54,440 nucleotides of DNA from Burkholderiaceae bacterium. GTDB taxonomy: Bacteria > Pseudomonadota > Gammaproteobacteria > Burkholderiales > Burkholderiaceae_C. The position numbers were made by a program, and so were the translations under genes. The stretch spans positions 1 through 54,440 of the forward strand of contig JAFALA010000073.1 of NCBI GenBank assembly GCA_019234815.1, in the 5' to 3' direction. Positions within the stretch are counted from its first letter, which is position 1. Each line of letters opens with the position of its first letter. Below the pieces are notes generated by a model that was not told where the DNA came from, did not search any database, and saw nothing but the letters and a program-made list of their open reading frames with translations. Of this stretch, positions 8,566 through 16,767 are shown in pieces.

Positions 8566-8579
8566 GCTCAGAAGCTCAG
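8562..8579. other. Small hairpin shared by the mnmC and rpiA 3' ends
   Basis: CTGAGCT (8562-8568) and AGCTCAG (8573-8579) form a perfect 7-bp stem with a 4-base loop, spanning the stop codons of both convergent genes. There is no T-run on either side, so it is at best a weak bidirectional 3'-end structure. Confidence 0.3.
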
Positions 8580-9227
8580 CGTCTTGACGCCTTGCGAGGT
8601 GCCCAGCAGGCAGACGCTGGCGCGGTTGCGTGCGAACACGCCCACGGTGACCACGCCCGGCCACTGGTTCACATCGGCTTCGAAGGCCTTGGGGTCGCTG
8701 ATCTTCAAGCCGCGCACGTCGAGGATCTGGCAGCCGTTGTCGGTCACCACGCCGGCACGCAAGGTGGCCTGCCCCCCCAGCGACTCGAAGCGACGGGCAA
8801 TCTGCGCCGCCGCCATCGGAATGACTTCCACCGGCAAAGGAAAGCTGCCCAGCACCTCGACCAGCTTCGATTCATCGGCGATGCAGACAAAGCGCTGCGC
8901 CAGGTCGGCGACGATCTTCTCGCGTGTCAGCGCCGCGCCGCCGCCCTTGATCATGCAGCCGCCGTGGTCGATCTCGTCGGCGCCGTCGATATAGACCGGC
9001 AGGCTCGTCACCTCGCCAGCGTCCAGAACCTGGATGCCCAAGGCCTTCATGCGCTCGGTGGAGCGCACCGAGCTGGACACGGCACCGGCGATCTGCATAC
9101 CGCTGGCTGCCAGCGCATCGATGAATTTATCCACCGTGGAACCGGTGCCCACGCCCACCAGGCTGCCCGGCTCGACATATTGAAGCGCGGCCTGGCCGAC
9201 CAGGGTCTTGAGTTCGTCTTGTGTCAT
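8568..9227 (-). CDS. rpiA: Ribose-5-phosphate isomerase A
   Basis: 219 residues, the same length as E. coli RpiA. It interconverts ribose 5-phosphate and ribulose 5-phosphate in the pentose phosphate pathway. Visible family motifs are [12 protein letters not shown] (phosphate binding), YIDGADEID with the active-site acids, and [14 protein letters not shown]. The ATG at 9227 (MTQDELK) is preferred over an upstream TTG at 9248. The aroG-type gene lies upstream on the same strand, 27 bp away, so the two may be cotranscribed. Confidence 0.95.
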   Translation of the reverse strand: MTQDELKTLVGQAALQYVEPGSLVGVGTGSTVDKFIDALAASGMQIAGAVSSSVRSTERMKALGIQVLDAGEVTSLPVYIDGADEIDHGGCMIKGGGAALTREKIVADLAQRFVCIADESKLVEVLGSFPLPVEVIPMAAAQIARRFESLGGQATLRAGVVTDNGCQILDVRGLKISDPKAFEADVNQWPGVVTVGVFARNRASVCLLGTSQGVKTLSF

Positions 9228-9254
9228 GGGTCTGTCTCGATCGTTCAACGGGGG

Positions 9255-10391
9255 TCAGCTCGTGCGGCGCGCACGCACGGCCGCGGCCAGCTCGCGCAGC
9301 AGCGGCTCGGTCTGGGTCCAGCCCAGGCAGGCGTCGGTGATGGACACACCCGGCTTGAGATCCGCCTTCGATTGGCCCGGCAAGAGGTCCTGCCGCCCCG
9401 CCTGCAGGTGCGACTCGATCATCACGCCGGTGACGCGCTTGTCGCCGCCGGCAATCTGGCCCGCCACGTCATGGCCCACGTCGATCTGGCGCTCGAACTT
9501 CTTGCTCGAATTGGCGTGCGAGAAATCGATCATGACCTGCTCGCGCAGGCCGGCCGTCTTCAAGGCCTCGCAGGCGGACTGCACCGAGGCCGCGTCGTAA
9601 TTGGGTGTCTTGCCGCCGCGCAGGATGATGTGGCAGTCGTCATTGCCGCGCGTCTCGAAAATCGCCGCCACGCCCATCTTGGTCATGCCCATGAAGGCAT
9701 GGCTGGCCTGCACGGCGAGCACCGCGTCAGACGCCACCTTGATGCCGCCGTCGGTGCCGTTCTTGAAACCCACCGGGCACGACAGGCCCGACGCCAGTTG
9801 TCGATGGCTCTGGCTCTCGGTCGTGCGCGCGCCGATGGCGCCCCAGGCGATCAGGTCGGAGATGTACTGTGGCGACAGCAGGTCGAGGAACTCGGTGCCG
9901 GCCGGCAGGCCCAGCGCCGTGACGTCCAGCAGCAGTTGGCGCGCCAGCCGCAGGCCTTCATTCATGTGGAAGCTGCCGTCGAGCCGCGGATCGTTGATGT
10001 AACCCTTCCAGCCCACCGTCGTGCGCGGCTTCTCGAAATAGACGCGCATCACGATCAGCAGGTCGTCCCTGAGTTCGTCGCGCAACACCTTGAGCAGGCG
10101 CGCATAGTCCATGGCCTGATCGTGGTCGTGGATGGAACAGGGACCGACCACCACCAGCAATCGGTCGTCGCGGCCGTGCAGCACGTTGCCGATCTCGCGC
10201 CGCGCCTGCTGGACCAGCGTCAGCGCCTCTTCGCTCACCGGCAGCTCGTCGAGCAGCAGCGCGGGCGAGATCAGCGGACGCACGGCGCCGATGCGGGTGT
10301 CGTCGGTGCGGGTGCTGTCGTGCGTGGCGTCATTGGGCGGGTCGAAGCGGCCAGCTTCGCGGCCGATCTGGGTAGGGTCCTGCGGCGTCAT
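9255..10391 (-). CDS. aroG: 3-deoxy-7-phosphoheptulonate synthase, class I (AroF/G/H type)
   Basis: 378 residues. The enzyme condenses phosphoenolpyruvate and erythrose 4-phosphate in the first step of the shikimate pathway. Class I motifs are present: VVVGPCSIHD (metal Cys), KPRTTVGWKGYINDP, GARTTESQSHR, DFSHANSSKK (metal His), ESHLQAGRQ (metal Glu) and DACLGW (metal Asp). The N-terminal extension of about 30 residues is rich in Asp/Thr/Pro. Which aromatic amino acid inhibits it cannot be read here, so aroG is used in the general sense. It diverges from pyrD and probably leads an aroG-rpiA transcript. Confidence 0.93.
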   Translation of the reverse strand: MTPQDPTQIGREAGRFDPPNDATHDSTRTDDTRIGAVRPLISPALLLDELPVSEEALTLVQQARREIGNVLHGRDDRLLVVVGPCSIHDHDQAMDYARLLKVLRDELRDDLLIVMRVYFEKPRTTVGWKGYINDPRLDGSFHMNEGLRLARQLLLDVTALGLPAGTEFLDLLSPQYISDLIAWGAIGARTTESQSHRQLASGLSCPVGFKNGTDGGIKVASDAVLAVQASHAFMGMTKMGVAAIFETRGNDDCHIILRGGKTPNYDAASVQSACEALKTAGLREQVMIDFSHANSSKKFERQIDVGHDVAGQIAGGDKRVTGVMIESHLQAGRQDLLPGQSKADLKPGVSITDACLGWTQTEPLLRELAAAVRARRTS

Positions 10392-10419
10392 GGTGGCGTT
10401 CCATCAAGAAGGAATGGGA

Positions 10420-10426
10420 GATTATC
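10420..10426 (-). promoter_or_regulatory. Putative -10 box of the aroG-type gene
   Basis: GATAATC on the minus strand lies about 28 bp before the aroG start, in the aroG/pyrD divergent region. The -35 position has only a weak match. Confidence 0.35.
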
Positions 10427-10456
10427 GCCACTCCGCCTCGCCGAAATGTGAGATGA

Positions 10457-10463
10457 GACAATC
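10457..10463 (+). promoter_or_regulatory. Putative -10 box of pyrD
   Basis: GACAATC on the plus strand lies about 25 bp before the pyrD ATG. No Shine-Dalgarno sequence is visible before pyrD, and the -35 match is poor. Confidence 0.3.
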
Positions 10464-10488
10464 CCGGCTGCTTTAGCCACGTCCGACC

Positions 10489-11529
10489 ATGTCCCTCATC
10501 CCCTACGCCCTGGCCCGCCCTTTCCTCTTCGGCCTCGATCCTGAACAGGCCCACGAACTCACGCTGGGCAGCATCGCCAAGCTGCAGAACACGCCCGCGC
10601 AATGCCTGTGGACGCAGCGCCGCGTGGCCGATCCGGTGACCGTCGCCGGCCTGCGCTTTCCCAACCGCATCGGCCTGGCCGCAGGCCTGGACAAGAACGG
10701 CCGCTGCGTCGACGGCCTGGGCGCCATGGGCTTCGGCTTCATCGAGGTCGGCACCGTCACGCCCAAGGCCCAGCCAGGCAACGACAAGCCGCGCATGTTC
10801 CGTCTGCCGCAGGCCGACGCGCTGATCAACCGCCTGGGCTTCAACAACGAGGGCCTGGGCAGCTTCATCGCCAACGTCAAGCGCGCGCACAGCTTCCGGC
10901 TGGCCGGCGGCCTGCTGGGCCTGAACATCGGCAAGAACGCCGTCACACCGATCGAGAACGCGGTCGACGACTACCTGCTGGGCCTGGAAGGCGTGTACCC
11001 GCATGCCGACTACATCACCGTCAACATCTCCAGCCCAAACACCAAGAACCTGCGCGCCCTGCAAAGCGACGAAGCCTTGGACGCGCTGCTTTCGGCCCTG
11101 CAGGCCCGCAAGCTGCAGCTCCAGTCGGCGCAAGGCCGCGTGGTGCCGATGTTCGTCAAGATCGCGCCCGACCTCGACGAGGCCCAGGTCGGCGTGATTG
11201 CGCAGACGCTGAAGAACAACGGCATCGACGGCGTCATCGCCACCAACACCACCGTTGCGCGCGACGCCGTCAAGGGCCTGCCGCATGCCGATGAGACGGG
11301 CGGCTTGTCAGGCCGCCCCGTGTTCGAGGCCAGCAACCGCGTGATCCGCCTGCTGCGTGAAGCCCTGGGCGCCGGCTACCCCATCATCGGCGTGGGCGGT
11401 GTTCTGAGCGGCCAGGATGCGCGCGCCAAGCTCCAGGCCGGTGCCGACCTCGTGCAGATCTACACCGGCCTGATCTACAAGGGCGCCGCGCTGGTGAGCG
11501 AATGCGCGCAGGCCGTGGCACGCCGCTGA
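10489..11529 (+). CDS. pyrD: Dihydroorotate dehydrogenase (quinone), class 2
   Basis: 346 residues. The enzyme oxidises dihydroorotate to orotate in pyrimidine synthesis and passes electrons to the membrane quinone pool through FMN. The class 2 form is shown by the N-terminal helical stretch ([20 protein letters not shown]) used for membrane association and by the Ser base in [11 protein letters not shown] (about residue 182). Further motifs are [29 protein letters not shown], and the FMN phosphate site [15 protein letters not shown] gene follows 16 bp downstream with its own strong ribosome site. Confidence 0.96.
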   Translation: MSLIPYALARPFLFGLDPEQAHELTLGSIAKLQNTPAQCLWTQRRVADPVTVAGLRFPNRIGLAAGLDKNGRCVDGLGAMGFGFIEVGTVTPKAQPGNDKPRMFRLPQADALINRLGFNNEGLGSFIANVKRAHSFRLAGGLLGLNIGKNAVTPIENAVDDYLLGLEGVYPHADYITVNISSPNTKNLRALQSDEALDALLSALQARKLQLQSAQGRVVPMFVKIAPDLDEAQVGVIAQTLKNNGIDGVIATNTTVARDAVKGLPHADETGGLSGRPVFEASNRVIRLLREALGAGYPIIGVGGVLSGQDARAKLQAGADLVQIYTGLIYKGAALVSECAQAVARR

Positions 11530-11545
11530 CATCGAGGAGTCCGGC

Positions 11546-12007
11546 GTGGGCATCGAGATCGAACGCAAATTCCTGGTCCAGGGTCAGGCTTGGCGCAGCG
11601 AGGACGGGCAGTACATCTGCCAGGCCTACCTGAACCGCGATCCGGCGCGCACGGTGCGCGTTCGCATCCAGGGCGAGCAGGCCTGGCTGACCATCAAGGG
11701 CCGATCGAGCGGAGCCACCCGGGCCGAGTTCGAATACCCCGTCCCCCTGGCAGACGCCAAGGCCCTGCTGGAACTGGCCGACGGGCCGCGCATTGAAAAG
11801 ATCCGCCATCGCATCCTGGTCCGGGGCATGCTTTGGGAGGTTGACGAATTCCTGGGCGACAACGCACCGCTGGTTGTCGCGGAGATCGAGCTGCCTAGCG
11901 AGGACCATCCATTCGAGAAACCCGACTGGCTCGGCGAGGAAGTCACGCACGACCCGCGTTACTTCAATTCCGCCCTGGCATCTCTGCCCTACAGCCGCTG
12001 GAGCTGA
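11546..12007 (+). CDS. CYTH-domain protein (triphosphate tunnel metalloenzyme)
   Basis: 153 residues covering one complete CYTH domain. It begins with the hallmark ExExK motif (E4-I-E-R-K8), followed by alternating charged strands such as RTVRVRIQG, WLTIKGRSSG and EVDEFLG, as in the tunnel fold. Short bacterial members hydrolyse inorganic triphosphate or related substrates with a divalent metal; the true substrate here is unknown. The start is GTG at 11546, supported by a GAGGAGT ribosome site six bases upstream. The gene probably shares a transcript with pyrD. Its last 19 bp overlap the convergent DUF1294 gene. Confidence 0.9.
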   Translation: MGIEIERKFLVQGQAWRSEDGQYICQAYLNRDPARTVRVRIQGEQAWLTIKGRSSGATRAEFEYPVPLADAKALLELADGPRIEKIRHRILVRGMLWEVDEFLGDNAPLVVAEIELPSEDHPFEKPDWLGEEVTHDPRYFNSALASLPYSRWS

Positions 12008-12279
12008 TTCAGCACCACAACGGCACCTAAGACCAGCATATTCAGCACCACCGTCAGCCAGAACCAGCGCCTGAACGGCGCCTTGGCGGTCTTGTGGCGA
12101 AACACCTGCTGCGCCAGCCATGCGCCCGGCCAACCGCCCAGCAATGCCAACCAATGCAATCTGCGCTCGCGCACCCGGCGCCAGCCCTGTCGGGCGGCCA
12201 GCTTGTCAAAGCCGTAAACACAAAAGCTGAGCTGGCTCATGAGGCCATAAACGATCAGGATCGCTTCGCCAAGCCGCAT
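11989..12279 (-). CDS. DUF1294 small inner-membrane protein
   Basis: 96 residues from the ATG at 12279, supported by GGGAG eight bases upstream; a GTG at 12318 lies inside a terminator and is rejected. The sequence has a hydrophobic first segment, a YGFDKLAARQGWRRV motif, RRLHWLALLGGWPGAWLAQQ, and a final hydrophobic segment, the pattern of the DUF1294 family. Function is unknown. The gene starts just past the terminator of the DEAD-box gene and its 3' end overlaps the CYTH gene by 19 bp in antisense. Confidence 0.8.
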   Translation of the reverse strand: MRLGEAILIVYGLMSQLSFCVYGFDKLAARQGWRRVRERRLHWLALLGGWPGAWLAQQVFRHKTAKAPFRRWFWLTVVLNMLVLGAVVVLNQLQRL

Positions 12280-12296
12280 TTGCAGCACTCCCAATG

Positions 12297-12329
12297 AAAA
12301 AGCCCGCGCAGGCTGCACCTGTGCGGGCT
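12297..12329 (-). terminator. Rho-independent terminator after the second DEAD-box gene
   Basis: On the minus strand a 12-bp stem with one mismatch (arms 12318-12329 and 12301-12312) and a 5-base loop is followed by four T. It lies 20 bp past the stop of the DEAD-box gene at 12350. Confidence 0.85.
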
Positions 12330-12349
12330 CGAATCAGTTCAGCCGACGA

Positions 12350-14080
12350 TCAGCGGCCGAAACCGCCGCGACGCGGACCTTGCGAAAACGAACCGCGCTT
12401 GTCGGCACCGCCGCGCGCGGGACGCTCAGTCTGGAAACCGCCGCCGCGACGGGCGTCGGCGCCAGCGCCGGCGCCGTCACGCGATGCATGGAAAGGCTTG
12501 CCCCCGAAGCCGGGTTTGCCGCCAAAGCCAGGCTTGCCGCCGAAGCCGGGCTTGTCGCCGCGCGGAGCAAAGCCACGGTCTTGCTGGGGTGCGTCGAAAC
12601 GGCGTTCGCCGCCGCGGTGTTCGAAGCCGCGGCCTTCGTTGCGATGCTCGAATCCGCGTTGTTCGCCACGCTGTTCGCCTCGGTTTTCGAAGCGCGGCTG
12701 GTCGCGGAACTCACCGCGCGGCGTCTCGCTGCGGAAGCCCTGGCCCTGTTCGCGGCCGTAGGCCTTGCCGCCGCCCTGGAAGGGACGGCCGCCGTCGCGG
12801 TGGAAGGGCTTGTTGCCAAAAGCCGGCTTGCCGCCGAACTTGCCGCCGCCGAATCCGCCGGGGCGGCGCTCATCGAACCCGCCTGCGGGCCGCGGCGGGA
12901 AGATGCGCGGCTCTTGCGTCTTGGGCTCCAGGCCGGCCACATGCGACACCGGGATCTGCTGCGTCGTGTACTGCTGGATGCGACGGATCATGGACACGTC
13001 GTCGCGCACGGCCAGCGTCACCGCCAGGCCCTGACGACCGGCGCGGCCGGTGCGGCCGATGCGGTGCACATAGTCTTCGGCCTTCATGGGCAGGCCGTAG
13101 TTGATCACGTGAGAGATGGTCGGCACGTCGATGCCGCGGGCCGCCACGTCGGTGGCGACCAGCACGCGCAGCTCGCGGCGGCGCAGAGCCATCAACGTGC
13201 GGTTGCGACGGCCTTGCGGCATGCCGCCGTGCAGGGGAGCGACGGCATGGCCGATTTCCTGCAGGCGCTCGGCGAGCCAGTCGGCATCGCGCTGCGTGCT
13301 GGTGAAGACCACCGCCTGGTCGAGTTCGGGCAAGGCCAGGATGGATTCCAGCAGTTGGTCCTTGTGGTTGTGGTTGTCGGCCCAGTGCAGGCGTTGCTCG
13401 ATGTTCTCGTGCGTGTCGGCATGCGAGTTCACCTCGACGCGCTGCGGGTCGCGCAGCAGGTCCTGCGCCAGACGGCCCACATGGCCCGCGAAGGTGGCGC
13501 TGTACATCACGGTCTGACGCGTGGCCGGGGTGTGCTCGGCCACCACCTTGATGTCGTCGATGAAGCCCATGTCCAGCATGCGGTCGGCTTCGTCCAGCAC
13601 CAGCATCTCGACGTTTTCCAGCACGCACTTGCCGGATTGCAGATGGTCCAGCAGACGGCCGGGCGTGGCGATCAGGATGTCCAGCGGACCGGCCAGCTGG
13701 CGCAGCTGCAAGGCATAGGGCATGCCGCCCAGCACGGTCGCAACCTTCAGGCCTTGCACATGGCGGCCGTAGGTTTGCGCGGCCTTGGCCACTTGCATGG
13801 CGAGTTCGCGGGTGGGGGCCAGCACCAGCACGCGGGGGCCGTAGATCTTGCCCTTCTCGCGGCGCTTGGTGTTGTCGCCACGCGCGGCAATGATCTTGCT
13901 CAGCGCGGGGATGATGAAGGAGGCGGTCTTGCCCGATCCGGTGCGCGACGACACCATCAGGTCCTTGCCTTCCAGCGCAGGCGGAATGGCCAGGGACTGG
14001 ACTTCGGTGGCGTTCTCGTAGCCGGCGTCCTTCAGGGCACGCAGGATGGCTTCATTCAGGCCCAGGGATTCGAAACTCAT
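12350..14080 (-). CDS. DEAD-box ATP-dependent RNA helicase with RGG-rich tail
   Basis: 576 residues. The helicase core (about 1-380) has SSRTGSGKT (K51), APTRELA, DEAD (163-166), SATF and HRIGRTGR. The tail of about 190 residues is low-complexity, rich in Gly, Arg, Phe and Lys, with three GGKPGF units and many RGG or RGE steps, typical of RNA-binding and condensate-forming extensions. It is a paralogue of the rhlE gene 7 kb away but with a longer, different tail. It probably remodels RNA or ribosomal particles, perhaps in the cold. A leader of about 370 nt precedes it and a terminator follows. Confidence 0.93.
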   Translation of the reverse strand: MSFESLGLNEAILRALKDAGYENATEVQSLAIPPALEGKDLMVSSRTGSGKTASFIIPALSKIIAARGDNTKRREKGKIYGPRVLVLAPTRELAMQVAKAAQTYGRHVQGLKVATVLGGMPYALQLRQLAGPLDILIATPGRLLDHLQSGKCVLENVEMLVLDEADRMLDMGFIDDIKVVAEHTPATRQTVMYSATFAGHVGRLAQDLLRDPQRVEVNSHADTHENIEQRLHWADNHNHKDQLLESILALPELDQAVVFTSTQRDADWLAERLQEIGHAVAPLHGGMPQGRRNRTLMALRRRELRVLVATDVAARGIDVPTISHVINYGLPMKAEDYVHRIGRTGRAGRQGLAVTLAVRDDVSMIRRIQQYTTQQIPVSHVAGLEPKTQEPRIFPPRPAGGFDERRPGGFGGGKFGGKPAFGNKPFHRDGGRPFQGGGKAYGREQGQGFRSETPRGEFRDQPRFENRGEQRGEQRGFEHRNEGRGFEHRGGERRFDAPQQDRGFAPRGDKPGFGGKPGFGGKPGFGGKPFHASRDGAGAGADARRGGGFQTERPARGGADKRGSFSQGPRRGGFGR

Positions 14081-14452
14081 AGTTCTCTCTCAATGCAAGG
14101 CTCCGCTTGGGCGCAAAAAACCCAGGCAAAGCAAATCCCGCCACGCGGCATGTAGAAATGCGCGGCAAGACAGTGAAGTCGCAGGAAGACGGGCTCGCGT
14201 CGTACACCGGGGCTTTAAGCACGATCGTGCGGCCAGGTGCGGCGTCGGGTGGACAGTCAAAGCGACGGCATCGCCGCCGACCAAACCCGAGGGTGTTCAG
14301 TGCGTCGCGTGGGGATTGTGCAGCTTCGGAAGGCAAATCCTGCTTGCTGCTGGATCTGCCTGAAGTGCCCGCGGCCTGAACGAGGTCAGAGGAGACGTTC
14401 GAACCGCTGCTTGGCTCCACAAAATTGGATTCCCTCAAGCAGCGAGACCACG
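14081..14452 (-). promoter_or_regulatory. Long 5' leader of the DEAD-box gene
   Basis: No protein-coding frame of convincing quality is found between the DEAD-box start and the SNF2-like gene (405 bp). With the promoter at 14453-14482 the messenger would have a leader of about 365 nt. Long structured leaders are known for cold-induced csp and DEAD-box genes, where they control mRNA stability or translation. That this one does so is inference. No named riboswitch is recognised. Confidence 0.4.
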
Positions 14453-14482
14453 AGTGTAGCATGCTAGGGTTTTACCTAGCAA
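14453..14482 (-). promoter_or_regulatory. Promoter candidate for the DEAD-box gene, with palindrome in the spacer
   Basis: On the minus strand TTGCTA (14482-14477) and TACACT (14458-14453) are 18 bp apart, with a TG one base before the -10 box (extended -10). The inverted repeat GCTAGG-N6-CCTAGC (14463-14480) covers the spacer and most of the -35 box, where a repressor could act. The promoter begins right next to the SNF2-like stop codon. Confidence 0.5.
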
Positions 14483-14485
14483 GCC

Positions 14486-16750
14486 TTATTTTGAATCCAT
14501 CACTTTTGAGTCCATGGCCTGCGCCAGCGCCTGCATGAAGGCCTGCAGGTCCGCGCCCTGCAGGAAGGGTTGGGCGTTCGGCTCGAAATCCAGGCCTGCT
14601 GCAGGCACCTGGCTTGCATCGGCATGCACGCGCGCCTGCACCTCGTCGAAGCTGCCGGCAACTCGCAGATGCCAGACCGGCAGACCCGCGCCCTCGCCCG
14701 CCAGCCCCTGCACGCGATGCGCCAGCTGCGCCGGGTTCCAGGGCATGTCGAAATGCACCAGGGCCGCGCCCGGCTGCCGCAGGTCCAGACCGGCACACGC
14801 GGCATCGCTGGCGAGCAGGATCAGACCCGAATCGCCGCGCCAGAGGTCCAGCAGGGCCTGGCGTTCGTCGCGGCCTTGCTGGGCCTGTAGACGCTGCACC
14901 GACAGGCCCTGCGAGCGCAGACGCTGCTCCAGCCCCGCCAGGGCCGGGTCCTGCTGCGCCAGGACCAGAACGCGTTGCGCAATCGCTGGCACGATCTGCG
15001 GCAATTGCGCCAGCAAGGCCTGCGCCTTGAACTCGCACGCGGGCCCGCTGTTGGCCTTTGCCCGCAACAGCGACAGATGCTGCGTCAGCGACAACTGCTC
15101 GGCGAACGACAGATAGGCATGCTGTCGCCAATGGGCCAGCGCCTGACGCACCTGAGCCATGGTTTCACCCGAGACGTCGCCATTCGAGTCCGGCGGCACG
15201 TCGACACGCACGACCGTATCGAAGCTCACGGGCAGTTGCCCCTGCAGGTCGCGGCGGCGCCGGCTGAACATCACAGTCTCGAGCGCTTCGCGCTGCTCGC
15301 GCTTGGAAGCGTCAGGCGCCAGCGCGTGCAAACGAGCCAGGGGACCGCGGCGCGCCACGTCCAGGATCGCGACCAGCGGCGCCAGGACGTCCTCGCCCAG
15401 GAGCTCGCGATCGGCGAGCAGCAGCACATGAGCCCTCTGGTGGGATGCCAAGGCGCGCAGGACCTGCTCGCCACGCAGATCCTGCACGGCATCGACGATC
15501 AACAGGTCCATGGACGCGTCCAGTTCACCCGGCGCATCCGGGTCGGCCAGCCTCACTTGCGCCGGCCAGGCACCCAGCCAGCGCACGGCTTTGCTTTGCC
15601 AACGCGCATGACGATCAGCGGGCGCCACCACCACGGCTGCGCCCAGGCCCAGCGCCTGACGCCACAAGGCCAGGGCGGCCCAGGCCGCCGCCTGCTGGCC
15701 CAGCCCGAGGTCGTCGGCCAGCAAGGCGCGGCCGGCGCAGACGGCAAACAAAGCGGACTCCCAGCGGAACGCCGGCAGCGGTTCGCGCAACAAGGCCCGC
15801 AGGGCCTCGCTGTGCGGTCCCTGCGGATACATCGCCTCCAGGCGCCGCACGCGCTCCTGCGTGTCGGCGCTCCAGGCCACTTGGGGCCAGACCTCAGCGT
15901 CGACCACGAGGGTGTGCCCCGCACCGGCGGCGGCCTGCATCAGCTGGAACAGCGTTTGCGCGGGCTCTGGGCTGAAGCGTAGCGCTGCGCCGCCCACGCA
16001 GTCCTCAGGCTGCACGCTGGAGAGGACCGTCGGCACCCTCACCAACCAGGCCTCGTCCGAGTCAGCCCCCAGCTTCAGCATCAACTGGCGCTCCAGGCCC
16101 TGCGCCAGCCAGACTTCGCTGTGCCGCAGCTGCTCACCGCGCGCCAGTTCGCGTACGCGTTCGATGCGGTTTTCATCGCCTTCAGGCTCTCCGGCCAACA
16201 GTTCCAGCAAGGCATTCACGTGCCTGCAATAGCCGTTCTCGCTCGCCAGGAAATCGGTGCAGGAGCAACGATAGTGCCCCAGCTGGCTGCCGCGCAGGCG
16301 GATATGCACCGCGCTGCCGTCCGCCACGCGGCGCAGCTCGTAATTGCCGAACAGGGTGCCCTCGGGCCGCGCACCCAGTTCGAATTCCGGCCGCGGCTGA
16401 ACGGCCTTGGCAAGCGCTTCCAGCTTTGCGACCATGGCCCGCTTGCGCGCGGGCGCACGCGGCTTGGACAGCTTGGCTTCGCTCGGTGCGGGCTGCTCCG
16501 CGACAGTCGGCGCGGCGGCTTTCTTGGCCGGCGCCCGCTTGCGCGTTGGCTTCGCGGGTGCAGGTGCCGGCACAGGTTCAAACACGGACTCAGCGGCGAC
16601 CGCAACATCAGCCGCCACAGCCTTGGTGGCCTTGGCCGGGGTTTTCTTGCGAACAGCCGCCTTCTTGGCGGCCAAAGGCACGGTTTCGACGCTGGGCGCG
16701 GCAGGCGCGGTTTCAAGCGCCTTGCGGCGGCGCGGGGACGATGTCGACAT
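14486..16750 (-). CDS. SWIM-domain SNF2-like protein with degenerate ATPase motifs
   Basis: 754 residues. Residues 1-115 are Lys/Ala/Pro-rich, like histone H1. A SWIM zinc motif follows (C162, C164, C175, H177; CxC-x10-CxH). The rest lines up with an SNF2-type two-lobe ATPase, but the signatures are broken: motif I reads DDLGLGQQ (346-353) where DDMGLGKT is expected, motif II reads DAVQ (420-423) in place of DEAQ/DEAH, and the motif VI region (about 676-686) lacks the arginine pair. PWNPAQ of motif V is kept. It is likely an ATPase-dead DNA- or RNA-binding protein; this is inference. Its start is 17 bp behind pabBC on the same strand. Confidence 0.75.
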   Translation of the reverse strand: MSTSSPRRRKALETAPAAPSVETVPLAAKKAAVRKKTPAKATKAVAADVAVAAESVFEPVPAPAPAKPTRKRAPAKKAAAPTVAEQPAPSEAKLSKPRAPARKRAMVAKLEALAKAVQPRPEFELGARPEGTLFGNYELRRVADGSAVHIRLRGSQLGHYRCSCTDFLASENGYCRHVNALLELLAGEPEGDENRIERVRELARGEQLRHSEVWLAQGLERQLMLKLGADSDEAWLVRVPTVLSSVQPEDCVGGAALRFSPEPAQTLFQLMQAAAGAGHTLVVDAEVWPQVAWSADTQERVRRLEAMYPQGPHSEALRALLREPLPAFRWESALFAVCAGRALLADDLGLGQQAAAWAALALWRQALGLGAAVVVAPADRHARWQSKAVRWLGAWPAQVRLADPDAPGELDASMDLLIVDAVQDLRGEQVLRALASHQRAHVLLLADRELLGEDVLAPLVAILDVARRGPLARLHALAPDASKREQREALETVMFSRRRRDLQGQLPVSFDTVVRVDVPPDSNGDVSGETMAQVRQALAHWRQHAYLSFAEQLSLTQHLSLLRAKANSGPACEFKAQALLAQLPQIVPAIAQRVLVLAQQDPALAGLEQRLRSQGLSVQRLQAQQGRDERQALLDLWRGDSGLILLASDAACAGLDLRQPGAALVHFDMPWNPAQLAHRVQGLAGEGAGLPVWHLRVAGSFDEVQARVHADASQVPAAGLDFEPNAQPFLQGADLQAFMQALAQAMDSKVMDSK

Positions 16751-16767
16751 GAGGAATCAGGTTGGGA

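Noticed and set aside
12380..14155. Open frame of 591 codons on the plus strand
   Set aside because: Shadow of the second DEAD-box gene; Ala/Gly/His-rich and without a recognisable domain.
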